This document shows, piece after piece, positions 1 to 9,303 of a stretch of DNA of 64,000 nucleotides. Origin of the DNA: Endomychus coccineus (taxonomy: Eukaryota > Arthropoda > Insecta > Coleoptera > Endomychidae); contig OY294067.1 of the NCBI GenBank assembly GCA_958510875.1, positions 61,392,039 through 61,456,038 of the forward strand, written 5' to 3'. The notes beneath the pieces are model-generated. The model was not told the DNA's origin, made no database searches, and was given only the letters and a program-made list of their open reading frames with translations. Positions within the stretch are counted from its first letter, which is position 1, and the number at the start of each line of letters is the position of its first letter. The translations under genes were made by a program, and so were the position numbers.

Positions 1-451
1 TCCTGGGTTATTATTAAGATTATGAAATATTGCATGTTTCATTTCTTTGTTGATGATCCGGAGAATGGATGTCAAGTGGATGCCGGATTTCATTCTCTGA
101 TTTTGTTTCATATGTTACTGCCTATAGGTTCGGACGATTTTTGTTCTGCCCTCAGGTCTTCCTAACAGCTAGCTGGTTTCCGATAGGTTTTTCTTCCACC
201 AGATTCCTAATTGTTGACTTAATTCGATGATGTGATCCTCCACCAGGTCGTTACTGGCTAACTGGCTCCCGCAATGCTTCCACTAGTTTCTGAGGTTCGA
301 CGATGCTTATTTTCTCCTTAGACTGCGCTTGCTTTTCGGGAATTCAGAGCACTTTCAATTACAGACCGAACTAAGTTTTATTTCTCGATCAAACATTACA
401 GATCCGCTACCGACTGCGCAAACTACGTTAGTGGTCCAGAGAAAACGACGA
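1..451. repeat. Duplicated segment A, copy 1
   Basis: These 451 bases recur without any difference that I can see at 2779-3229. The segment is moderately GC-rich compared with its surroundings and has no long reading frame, so its nature (LTR, UTR or unique DNA) is unknown. Copy 1 begins at the first base of the window, so the duplication may extend further left. Confidence 0.9.
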
Positions 452-1148
452 AAAAGGACAATACTTAAGCACAAGGACTTTATAATAACAAGTTATGATA
501 TGTGAAGACAATGATAAATGGGAGCAACTTATATTCATAATGGAATTATGCTGAGCTTGCAGAGAAGCGTTCTATTGTATTGTTCTCACAAAGTTAGCAA
601 TTCTGGTTCCGAAACTGGCATTTCTGTTTTCCTTAAATTTGTCATACATTTGGAATGCACGAAAATCGATTTGTTATCTTCATTTTCATTTATTTCTGTG
701 AATGATTTTTTTCAAGTGCTTAGGGCTGAGGTCAATTTGTTTAGTAATTTATTGGCTAGCATTTCATAGTATTCTTGAACATCGATCTTAAAACATTTCA
801 AATGATGGAGAAAAGTTTTTGAAAACCATAAACATCAAATTCTATGCATAGGATGAAACACTTTGTAGTACATATGCAGACACTGGTACAACCTTTGTGC
901 CTTTGCAAAATGAACAAACATTGTTTCAACCGTTTGAGAACTATACTTCTTGGATCAACCGATTTATAAAATCTAATTAGCTCTTAGGCTTCTTTGCCTA
1001 ACTGAAGAGAAACGAAATTTTGAAGGCAAACCACAATTCCATCAACTTGTGGAAATGGTGGAAAACATGCTGGAGAACAAAACGAATTTTCTAGCGACCT
1101 TATTAGACATAGAAGAAGGTCCCTCGCACAAAGAGGAGTCTAGGATCC
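452..1148. other. No recognisable feature
   Basis: AT-rich sequence with only short frames of no recognisable family. I see no repeat, RNA gene or element end here. Confidence 0.5.
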
Positions 1149-1690
1149 ATGTGTGGTCTAGATAGATTCAATGCTAAGGAACAGGATGATACACGCAACG
1201 ATTATAAAGGAGACCGTAGTGGCTCGGGTGGCGAGACGATGCCCGCAGGGAGGAGTACCTTCTCCGCTTCTGTGAAATCTGGTCGTCGACAGATCACTGG
1301 GAGTCCTCCAGAACTAAGGATACAGAACGCTTGGTTATGCCGATGACATAGTTGCCTTGGCTCGAGTAAAGTGGAACACCACGGTCAGAGATGGAATGCA
1401 AGAGGTGCCGAATCTGGTTATAACAGGAACGTATTCGAGGGGATCAAATATCATCATAGTAGCATTCATTCGAAAACGCAAATTCGAGGGCTTGGGACCT
1501 CTGAAACTTCGAGGAGAAACCCTACAGTTGAAGGGGCAGGTCAAATATCTCGGGGTGATACTAGACTCGAAACAGACCTGTAACCAACATTTGAGAGAGG
1601 GGATCAAAAAAGCGTAGACCTCGCTATTATTGGCCAGACGCTCTTTTGGGAAAAATGAGTGCTAGTACCAGACATGCTCTATTGTACAGA
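1149..1690 (+). pseudogene. Non-LTR retrotransposon reverse transcriptase fragment
   Basis: Remnant of a LINE reverse transcriptase of the jockey/R1/I group. The polymerase active-site motif GYADDIVAL is readable from 1333. The same frame continues to 1617 with the typical downstream block VKYLGVILDSK and a following KKA. The upstream frame (from 1149) is shifted relative to the active-site frame, and a TAG at 1615 interrupts the region that should follow, so this is a dead fragment. Its right end abuts mitochondrial ND1 sequence at about 1690. The clade (R1-like versus jockey-like) is my inference from the LGVILDSK block only. Confidence 0.7.
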
Positions 1691-1692
1691 AT

Positions 1693-2500
1693 GGTGGTAT
1701 TTTACAGCCTTTTAGAGATGATGTTGAACTTTTCCAAAAGAGCAGACTTATCCTATTATGTCTAAATATTTTATTTATTATTTATGTCTCATCATAAATT
1801 TATTTTTATCTCTATTTTTATGAGTTTATATATCTTTTTTTTTCAGAGGTTTTTAGTTTTAATTTATCAGCTTTATTTTTTTCTCGTATCTAGAATAAGT
1901 GTTTATAGAATTATAGTGGCAGGGTGATCTTTTAATTCTAATTATTCTCTATTACGTAGTTCACGAGCCATTGCTCAAACAATTACTTATGTGCTGAGAA
2001 CATTTTTAATTTTTTTATCTTTTTGAATTATAAATGAAAGATTAAATTTAATAGAATTTCTAGTAATATATCGAAAACATATTTGATTTTTATTCTTATT
2101 ATTTCTTCTCTGTTTAATATGAGTATTTAGTTTAGCTGAGACTATTCGAACTCCTTTCGATTTTGCTGAAGTAGAATCTGAATTAGTATCTGGTGTTAAT
2201 GTAGAATGTAGAAGAGGAGGATTTGCTATAATTTTTCAGCAAAATATTCTAGGAGTTTATGAAAATAAAATGTTCTTTAATATTTTCAGGAGGTGATTTA
2301 TTTTCTTGATTTTTTTTTAATTAAGAATTATTTCTTTCTTTTGAATTTGAGTTCGTGGAACTTTACCTCGTTTTTGTTAACATAAATTGATGTATTTGAC
2401 TTGGAAAATGTATTTAGGTACCTATTTCTTTATTTTATTTATATTTTTATTTTGGATTAAAAATTTATTATTATTTTTATTTAATATAGTTAATTAGATT
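1693..2500 (+). pseudogene. ND1: Nuclear mitochondrial insertion: ND1
   Basis: Nuclear copy of mitochondrial NADH dehydrogenase subunit 1 (complex I). Read with the invertebrate mitochondrial code, it starts near 1693 with GILQPFSDD, has a shift near 1740 and another near 1850, then runs in one frame from about 1860 to 2490. Landmarks are the block ending IMVAGWSFNSNYSLL (about 1908-1950), [26 protein letters not shown] (about 2135-2195), and WVRGTLPRF followed by LMYLTWK (2348-2400). Several TGA codons fall where ND1 has Trp, and AGA falls where it has Ser, so the piece cannot be a nuclear-coded protein. A few TAA codons and shifts show it is not functional. It probably arose by capture of mtDNA at a break, because it joins LINE sequence directly. 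Confidence 0.93.
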
Positions 2501-2676
2501 TTGTATAAATCAATAGAAATTTCATTCTTCCTTATATTTTCAAAATATCTACATATTCAAGTTCATTGATTAATTAAATATTAATAAATCTTAAATCTTA
2601 AAAATAAAATGATTAATAAAAAAAATTATGAAGCAAGTTACTGTAAGAATTTGAACAATTATAATGAATGGATCTT
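2398..2676. repeat. Duplicated segment B, copy 1 (end of the NUMT)
   Basis: These 279 bases, which hold the 3' end of the ND1 NUMT and the sequence following it, recur exactly at 3228-3506. The part after the ND1 stop resembles AT-rich mitochondrial DNA, but I could not assign a tRNA or rRNA to it. Confidence 0.9.
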
Positions 2677-2778
2677 TCTTATTTGATAATATGAAGGTGG
2701 GAGGGTTGTGTCGTATATTTGTACAAAAGACCAACAATCTACTATTTTGTGTATTACCGCAAGTTTGAATGGCAGAAG

Positions 2779-3229
2779 TCCTGGGTTATTATTAAGATTA
2801 TGAAATATTGCATGTTTCATTTCTTTGTTGATGATCCGGAGAATGGATGTCAAGTGGATGCCGGATTTCATTCTCTGATTTTGTTTCATATGTTACTGCC
2901 TATAGGTTCGGACGATTTTTGTTCTGCCCTCAGGTCTTCCTAACAGCTAGCTGGTTTCCGATAGGTTTTTCTTCCACCAGATTCCTAATTGTTGACTTAA
3001 TTCGATGATGTGATCCTCCACCAGGTCGTTACTGGCTAACTGGCTCCCGCAATGCTTCCACTAGTTTCTGAGGTTCGACGATGCTTATTTTCTCCTTAGA
3101 CTGCGCTTGCTTTTCGGGAATTCAGAGCACTTTCAATTACAGACCGAACTAAGTTTTATTTCTCGATCAAACATTACAGATCCGCTACCGACTGCGCAAA
3201 CTACGTTAGTGGTCCAGAGAAAACGACGA
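2779..3229. repeat. Duplicated segment A, copy 2
   Basis: Exact copy of 1-451. It runs straight into the second copy of segment B with only two or three shared bases (GA/GAC) at the join, giving the order B - 102 bp - A - B. Confidence 0.92.
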
Positions 3230-3506
3230 CTTGGAAAATGTATTTAGGTACCTATTTCTTTATTTTATTTATATTTTTATTTTGGATTAAAAATTTATTA
3301 TTATTTTTATTTAATATAGTTAATTAGATTTTGTATAAATCAATAGAAATTTCATTCTTCCTTATATTTTCAAAATATCTACATATTCAAGTTCATTGAT
3401 TAATTAAATATTAATAAATCTTAAATCTTAAAAATAAAATGATTAATAAAAAAAATTATGAAGCAAGTTACTGTAAGAATTTGAACAATTATAATGAATG
3501 GATCTT
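3228..3506. repeat. Duplicated segment B, copy 2
   Basis: Exact copy of 2398-2676, starting inside the ND1 reading frame and ending shortly after GGATCTT. Lack of divergence means either a very recent rearrangement or an assembly fault. Confidence 0.92.
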
Positions 3507-4289
3507 CTACAGGTTGTGATCCTATTCAAGTTGAAGTTATTATTGAAATAACTAATATTTAAAATAACATTTTTCGAATTGGGTAAAATTGATTAATCAG
3601 TTGGGCGAAGAAGCTCAAGATTTGATTCGATTTTATTTCTAATGATGTTTTTCAATACACTTGATACATTGAATAGCTCATCATATCTCTTAAATTTCAT
3701 TTCACATAACAGGCAGAAGATTCCATGTCTACTTTCGAACACTGCCATCTCATAAGCAATGTATAATAAAAAATAATGAAGAATGATTATTTGTGCGGTG
3801 CCTTGATTTGACATAAGAATCCGCACGATCTGTTTATCTGCATACTGATTCCAAGACACGGCACTTCCGGGAGTCCCTAACGACCGCTTCATTCAAATAT
3901 GGATTATTTATTCCTCTTTGTACATCAACTTTAATCAGCTTGAATGATAAGTTTTTATCTAGAGTGGATATAAACATTATTTCTGATTTTAATATTACGC
4001 TCTGTTCGTGAAAATTTCTTCACTGAGTACATGAAAAAACCATTGTGTTATAATGAGATCTCAAAAATCCATTGAATTGTCCCATTAATTGTCAGAACTC
4101 GTAGTTCCGTTTGTTATCCATTATATAAGTAGGTACCTACTTCGTTTTTAAATAATAATGTTTTGCAATACTAGATTCTTCCATCTTTTCTAAGCAGTAT
4201 TAGAGGGTTCTAGAATATCATTCGTTCAGATTAATTGAAGATCAATCAAAATAAAACAACCAAGAAATCAATGCAACAAACCTTCGTTA
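3507..4289. other. No recognisable feature
   Basis: AT-rich DNA. A 99-codon frame on the minus strand (3593-3892) matches no family I know and has no promoter-like context, so I do not call it a gene. Confidence 0.4.
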
Positions 4290-4433
4290 TGGTGAAAGCA
4301 AGACAAACTAAAACTCATCCGATTCTCACATTTACAACATATTTGTTATGCTTCGCGATATCTAATATAATAGGTAATCGATGCACATAACATGATGCTT
4401 TCTAGCATATTGACAAATTGTCATAAGTATAGT

Positions 4434-5434
4434 CATAGATAACTCTACTACCGTAGAATGAAATGTTCCGCGTTAGGTACCGAAACCTCGACAAGAGCGC
4501 CGCGTGAGGATTGGAAGCATACTAAATGATGGTTTGGAGGGAAATTTGAAGTTACACAGCACATAAATGCAAATTTTGTTTTCTTACAATTTAAGCAGGA
4601 AATGAAAGTCGATAGTTTTTACCAATAGTTTTTATTCAACAACAGAGTTAGAACAGAAATATATAAAATATACATATAAATACAATTGAACATCAAAAGC
4701 AATAGAAATGACTATATATAATATAATAATATAATTAAATATTGAAACTAATGGCAATGGGTTAAAACAAAAATACATAAAATATACATATAAATACAAT
4801 TAAATATCGAGAATAATTACAATGAGTTGTTCTGCAATTTGAAGGTTTAGATATACACTTATTTTATATAATATGACACAAATTAAACTTACAATTAATT
4901 GCCATAAGGTTAATAGTCGATGCAACAGTTCTACTCAAAACTTGAGCACATATTGATACCTTCATTTTCTTTACTTTATTAGGAGTTACATGAAACTCTT
5001 TGAATTGAACATTTAATGGTTTCAGTTTTTGCTGCTCCTTCAATAAGTTGATACATAATTGGTTGTTTCCATTTTCCCTCAATGCCTTGCAACCTGAAAA
5101 CCTGAAAGAGTGTCAATGAGAGAAATTCAATTATTTTTATTCACCTGTAATTTACCTGTTCATGATTAGCTATATATATATAATATATACAATATTGTAG
5201 AAATAGCGTGTACGATAGCAAGCAACAAGCCGTTATGGAAACAAAATCCACAGATGAATTAAATATGGCTACTATTGAAAAACAATAACAATCGCATGCG
5301 CATTATAATTTCTATTAATTTCGGACGCTTGACGCGCCCTCCCGTGTTTTGGAAGCGTAAATACTTTCGCCGGCCATGGCAGTGTTGGTCCCTTTCATAA
5401 GACATTTCATTCTACGATAGTAGACTTATCTATG
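4434..5434 (-). mobile_element. Internally deleted P-type DNA transposon
   Basis: A 1001-bp element bounded by terminal inverted repeats of about 33 bp that begin CATAGATAA and share GTAGAATGAAATGT. It is flanked by 8-bp target duplications, AGTATAGT (4426-4433) and AGTATAGC (5435-5442). An 8-bp duplication, a CAT start and a ~31-bp inverted repeat are what P elements have, and the one coding relic inside (4861-5092) is P/THAP9-like transposase. The target is a Penelope-like GIY-YIG frame: the uninterrupted target sequence AGTATAGC is present in the related copy at about 37834. Most of the transposase is missing, so the element needed a helper to move. Two imperfect AT-rich repeats lie at about 4640-4830. 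Confidence 0.85.
4861..5092 (-). pseudogene. P-element/THAP9-like transposase exon relic
   Basis: The minus-strand frame contains KLKPLNVQFKEFHVTPNKV followed by KKMKVSICAQVLSRTVA. The latter is the conserved lysine-methionine-x-V...AQVLS..VA block found just before the RNase-H-like core of P-element and THAP9 transposases. Upstream on the minus strand there is a polypyrimidine tract and TTTCAG directly before GTTGCAAGG, so this looks like a 3' exon with its acceptor still visible. No DDE core, zinc finger or GTP-binding region remains within the 1-kb element. Identification rests on one motif block and agrees with the inverted repeats and the target duplication. Confidence 0.72.
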
Positions 5435-5440
5435 AGTATA

Positions 5441-5965
5441 GCACTAGAAACAAAAACTTTGAAAATTCCACAGCCCTTGCTAAACATGGTTTCGATTATA
5501 ACCATCAATTCCTTCATGCGTCTATATAATGTTAAAAGTATATTTTAAGTTGAATGATCAGATAGAATATATTTAATAAGGTCCGACACCTTTTTTCCAT
5601 TTCCTTATAAATCTTCAACATCTGTTTCGAAAGTGGATACTTCAGCGTTATATTTTTTGGTTCCATTCGTATTCAAACATTGCTTGAAATGGCTTCGAAT
5701 GTTATAAGAAAATTGCTAAGCAGTGCCTTCTTGATACATATTCATATACTTAAAACATCAATGTGTTGCAATTTCTATTACTCGTTCCTCTATTCGTTTC
5801 GGCGACGTGGGTATTTCTAATTGAAATTGGTGCGATTAGGACGATTTGTGCTGACACAATAAGTCCTAAGAAATCCCGTTTTAGACATTGATATGTCTTC
5901 TGATGATGATCGAGAGACCGAAACGTACGTAAAGATGAAAATAATAATGACATATTTTAGTGTGA
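5441..5965 (+). mobile_element. Penelope-like element, family B, 3' end
   Basis: Directly right of the P insertion the frame reads ENSTALAKHGFDYNHQF. It matches ENFPALAKHCFDHNHQF of the better copy at 37817-38059, the C-terminal part of a GIY-YIG endonuclease. A non-coding tail follows that resembles 38065-38485 stretch by stretch (the CGTTTCGGCGACGT block near 5796), ending in a hammerhead motif. The left half of the split frame lies before 4434 but is badly decayed. Confidence 0.75.
5895..5936 (+). ncRNA. Hammerhead ribozyme motif, PLE family B copy 1
   Basis: Core CTGATGA (5900-5906), an extra T, a hairpin with loop GAGA, GAAA (5920-5923), then CGTACGTA, with predicted cleavage after that A. 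The closing helix TCTT/AAGA frames the core. Helix II has one A-C mismatch (GATC/GACC), so activity may be reduced. Known family: minimal hammerheads in the terminal repeats of Penelope-like elements. Confidence 0.7.
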
Positions 5966-6049
5966 CATATTTCCCTAAAATTCATATATAATTCATACCT
6001 GGGTCAAGAATCATTTTTAATAAATATCTACTAATATCGTTGTGAATTT

Positions 6050-6180
6050 GGGGCCCTGAAGACAGTCACTGTGTGGCGAAACATGTCGTTCTTTCTTTCA
6101 TTTTTATAATAAAAGTTTATTTTGGAATTCTTCTGTATTATTTAGTGTAGTGTTCATTTGTAATATAACGGATTTCAAAC
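6050..6180 (+). ncRNA. PLE family C tail with hammerhead-like motif
   Basis: CTGAAGA (6056-6062), a hairpin with arms GTCAC/GTGGC, GAAA (6078-6081), then CATGTC. The downstream ~100 bases (ATAATAAAAGTTTATTTT and on) match, in reverse, the tails at about 49290-49400 and 52785-52895, so the three form one family. The closing helix is weak in this copy. Confidence 0.5.
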
Positions 6181-7690
6181 AAATGACCATTTCGATCATA
6201 CTTCGTACTTTTCTTCACATTTTGGCTTGCATCGGAAGTATAGGACACTCCCTTTCGGTCATTCTGTGTTGTGGTAATTGATGTATATTTGTGAATATTA
6301 TCATTTCGGTTAATTATATTAATTATGCATAATATTCTTCGAGTAAAGATCGACTCCATTAAAAATGTAATTTTCAATCAAACTGTTTAGATTTGGAAAT
6401 TGAACAGAATTTCATATTTCACCACGTAGTATTCAAAGAAGATACTCAAAGTTTATTAACTATCCATCTTTCTCTCCAAATACCACAAATTCGTGTACAA
6501 AGCTTCTAACCCCAGGGAGTAAATACACAAGGCAATAAGTAATTGAGAAATTTACTACTTGTAAAAATGTCAGTTAATTCTGTTACGACGCCCTCTTCTA
6601 TGCAGCCAATTTAAAAATGTGTAAAATATGCATGAAACGTATTTTCGACGCAGGTAAGGCAATAAATCAATTTTTCAATACTGCCATGCTAACAGCGTGT
6701 GAAAATATGGTTTTCGTTGTTGAATGGAAATACGGGAAGTGGGATGATACATTAACTCTTCCCTTCCAAGTTGTTATTAGGAATACTTTTCATCAGAAAA
6801 CGTTTCTTCCAATAATTCTTTGGAAATACTAGAATACCTACCCCTGTCTCATCATTTTCTTTTATTTAGTCATTAGTCTCTCTATCCTTCTTGAAACAGC
6901 TGTATTTTATTAACGATAATCTGTATACATATTTCAAAGTGGTCATTGTAATATTCGAACACAAATTGTCCCTGAAAGACAAAGTATTTATCCAAATTTG
7001 GACTAATTGATTTTCACACTTCGAAGAAACTGTCGATTTCGAACTGTCCTTCTTTCGATGAAATCATTGAAAATGTAATATTAGGCAAATCCAATCTAGC
7101 GATACTCAAACTGAAGCTCAGGATTGACAGAAATAAATTAGCGTTTGCGAAGTTAGCATTCCTATTTGCGATTTGCAGAGTTTTTCCATTTATTGCATTA
7201 AATAACGTCGCTTTTTTGTTTCAAATTTATTGTGCGTTAAAAAATGTTTTAGATCTTTGATTTTTACTTCCTTCACTATGATATGTACATAGTATACAGG
7301 GTACATCTTCAGCTAACGCGAAATATACGAGGTAAAGGCGAAATGTTCCTCAAAATGCCATGTGACATTTGTGATGTACCATCTTTAATAAGAACGCATA
7401 AAAAATTTCAGATCGATATGTCATTCAATTCGGTTTTAACACCCATCGAAAGCAAGCAGCCTTGAAGATTTTTGTTAAGATGGAAAGAAGTGCATTTGGC
7501 ATCTTGATTGAACATTACTTTTCGCGTGGGAAAAACACATTACGAAAACCAAAGCATCGCTCCAATAAACACTTCTACGATGTGAAAATATAGGGAACGT
7601 TTACCTGTTTGACTTGTATTCTGCAATAAACATTCCTCTTTCTTGATTGAGCGATTCTGGTAGCAGACTCCTTATCTCGTAATTGCATTC
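6181..7690. other. No recognisable feature
   Basis: Short frames at 6138-6377, 6617-6832 and 7283-7465 have no recognisable domain. I see no repeat family here. Confidence 0.4.
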
Positions 7691-7697
7691 GGATTTG

Positions 7698-7735
7698 CAT
7701 AAAAGCAGGATTCGATTTTTCTCGACTCACATTGA
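7698..7735 (+). promoter_or_regulatory. TATA box and Initiator-like core promoter
   Basis: CATAAAAG at 7698-7705 is followed about 25-30 bases later by CTCACATTG (about 7727-7735), close to the insect Initiator TCAKT type. The reading frame starts 17 bases further on, which would give a very short leader. Confidence 0.5.
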
Positions 7736-7751
7736 AGTACTACCGTTCAAA

Positions 7752-7892
7752 ATGTCTAAACTAGTACTAGCAATTTTCGTCCTTGCAATTGTCCTCAATT
7801 TGGAGACTCCAGTTGCTGGTAACGAGGGCCCAATTGATATCCCTAAATGCACTGCAGAAGATAAATTGAAAGAAAGTTGTATTTGTCTGTAG
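7752..7892 (+). CDS. Small secreted cysteine-containing peptide (46 aa), possibly a first exon or truncated
   Basis: I start at the second in-frame ATG (7752) because it has the insect start context CAAAATG and because MSKLVLAIFVLAIVLNLETP reads as a clean signal peptide: a lysine, about 16 hydrophobic residues, then cleavage probably after VAG. The mature part would be 23 residues with three cysteines (C-x10-C-x-C), NEGPIDIPKC... to ICICL-type end with CICL. A core promoter lies just upstream. A strong splice donor, GTAAGT (7905-7910), lies 12 bases after the TAG. Either the intron is in the 3' UTR, or the TAG is a mutation that cut a longer cysteine-rich protein. No known family is recognised; it could be an antimicrobial, inhibitor or accessory-gland type peptide, but nothing here decides that. 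Confidence 0.5.
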   Translation: MSKLVLAIFVLAIVLNLETPVAGNEGPIDIPKCTAEDKLKESCICL

Positions 7893-7910
7893 TCTTTTTA
7901 TAGAGTAAGT

Positions 7911-8469
7911 TCCATTCTAAAATAACAGTTTGTGAGTTTTTTGATGAGCATTTGATCTAGTTTTTGAATATTTTGGGTTGATCGGCCAATATCCAGGTTC
8001 AGCGGGACAGATTTGTTGGGTCAATTTTTTTTTTATATAAAAACGGGTACATTTGGATCTCCTTACAGGTTTTTTCTATTCAAGTATTAAGAGATTGTGA
8101 ATATTTTTTCATATCTGCATTATTACACAATGTCCACAAACTTTATTCAGAAAAGAAAGCTATTTGACATATGATTCTATGAAATTTTGGTATTGATAGT
8201 GGTGCCATGGATTACCCACTTTCCCCAGCTAATATCTTCATGGAAACTTTTGAGCAAGATGCATTGACTCATTTGTTCTCAAGCCTAAATGTTGGTTTAC
8301 TTTTAAAGAAAGCTATTTGACATATGATTCTATGAAATCTTGGTATCGATAGTGGTGTTTTGACTGTTTTGATCAATCTATTGATATTCTATGGAAAGTG
8401 GTTTATTTCATGTTGTATGGGGTGGTGTGAATCATTCCTTACTTACGATGAATTCATTTTCAATCGAAC
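7911..8469. repeat. Non-coding, with a ~55-bp direct repeat
   Basis: AAAGCTATTTGACATATG and about 35 following bases occur at about 8155-8208 and again at about 8309-8362 with few changes. Nothing else is recognisable; no second exon for the peptide gene is evident. Confidence 0.6.
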
Positions 8470-8645
8470 AGTGAAATTGTGAAACTTTCCACCTAGTGAG
8501 GTATTTCTCTATGGCTATAACCTCCAAGAAAAATTGGAATGCCTATCTCTTACATTCCACTGCTAGCTCACACGATGCTCTTGGAACTTTATAGATTTAC
8601 CCCACGTGTAGTCAAACTTCAGAAGGAAAGAAATTATATAGTCCA
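8470..8645 (+). mobile_element. Jockey-like LINE, 3' tail fragment
   Basis: CTAGTGAGGTATTT...GGCTATAACCTCC and the following CACGTGTAGTCAAA resemble 24445-24565, the 3' end of the jockey-like copy there. In that copy the frame is the end of the LINE ORF2 (the W..LP.EV.P..YNLQ region). It is a short, decayed piece directly before the mariner relic. Confidence 0.6.
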
Positions 8646-8685
8646 CAGTTCTCACTACTCCAATTTTCATAAGATCTCCTTAATT

Positions 8686-9300
8686 TTAACAGTTAAGCAA
8701 TATGGAGATACCTCAGCATCAATTGGAACGATTCACGAGTGGTTTACTGATTTTCGTTGTGGTAGTATGACCACAAAGGACGCTGAACGTTCTGGTTGTC
8801 CAATTGAAGTCACAACGCCAGAAATCGTTGATAAAATCCATGGTATTATATTGAACGATCGGCGAGCTAAAGTGCACAGAATTGATGAGCCTATGGGAAT
8901 TTCAACCGAACGGGTACGGAACAATTTGCATAAATTTTTGAATATGAGGAAGCGATCTGCCAGATAGGTGCCCGCATTTGCTGTCTATTGACAACAAGGG
9001 CGACTGTGTGACATCTTCAAAAGAGAATTTGGCGAGGTTCAAAAACGATAAGGAGGACTTTTTGCGCCGTTTTGTAACCGTGGACGGAACATGAATCCAT
9101 CACAACACACCAGAAACCAAAAAACAGTCGAAACAGTGGACTTGTCCTGACGAATCAAAGCCGAAATTGCCGAAGTGGGCTTATTGGCCAACAAAGTCAT
9201 GACGACAGTTTCTTGGGATGCACACTATATCGAGGAAAAAATAACAAAACGATCACCGGCGTATATTATCAAGTCCCAAGAAGATACAGGTAGATGATGA
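8686..9300 (+). pseudogene. Mariner (DD34D-type) transposase, broken
   Basis: The frame to 8967 has the helix-turn-helix half of a mariner transposase: TIHEWFTDFRCG, DAERSG, VTTPEIVDKIH, then GISTERV. After a shift, other frames carry the catalytic half: about 8985-9250 reads DNKGDCVTSSKENLARFKND, FVTVDGT (first catalytic Asp), IHHNTPETK, KPKLPKW and TVSWDAHYIE. The Trp-like codon after the catalytic GT is TGA. The second and third catalytic Asp regions are missing: the gene is cut at about 9300, where the inverted-repeat element begins. No terminal repeats of its own are visible. Confidence 0.85.
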
Positions 9301-9303
9301 ATA

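Noticed and set aside
2501..2676. Mitochondrial tRNA-Leu or 16S rRNA after the ND1 stop
   Set aside because: AT-rich and plausible by position, but no cloverleaf or conserved rRNA block could be found.
3593..3892. 99-codon minus-strand frame
   Set aside because: No recognisable domain, no homologous second copy, and no promoter or splice context.
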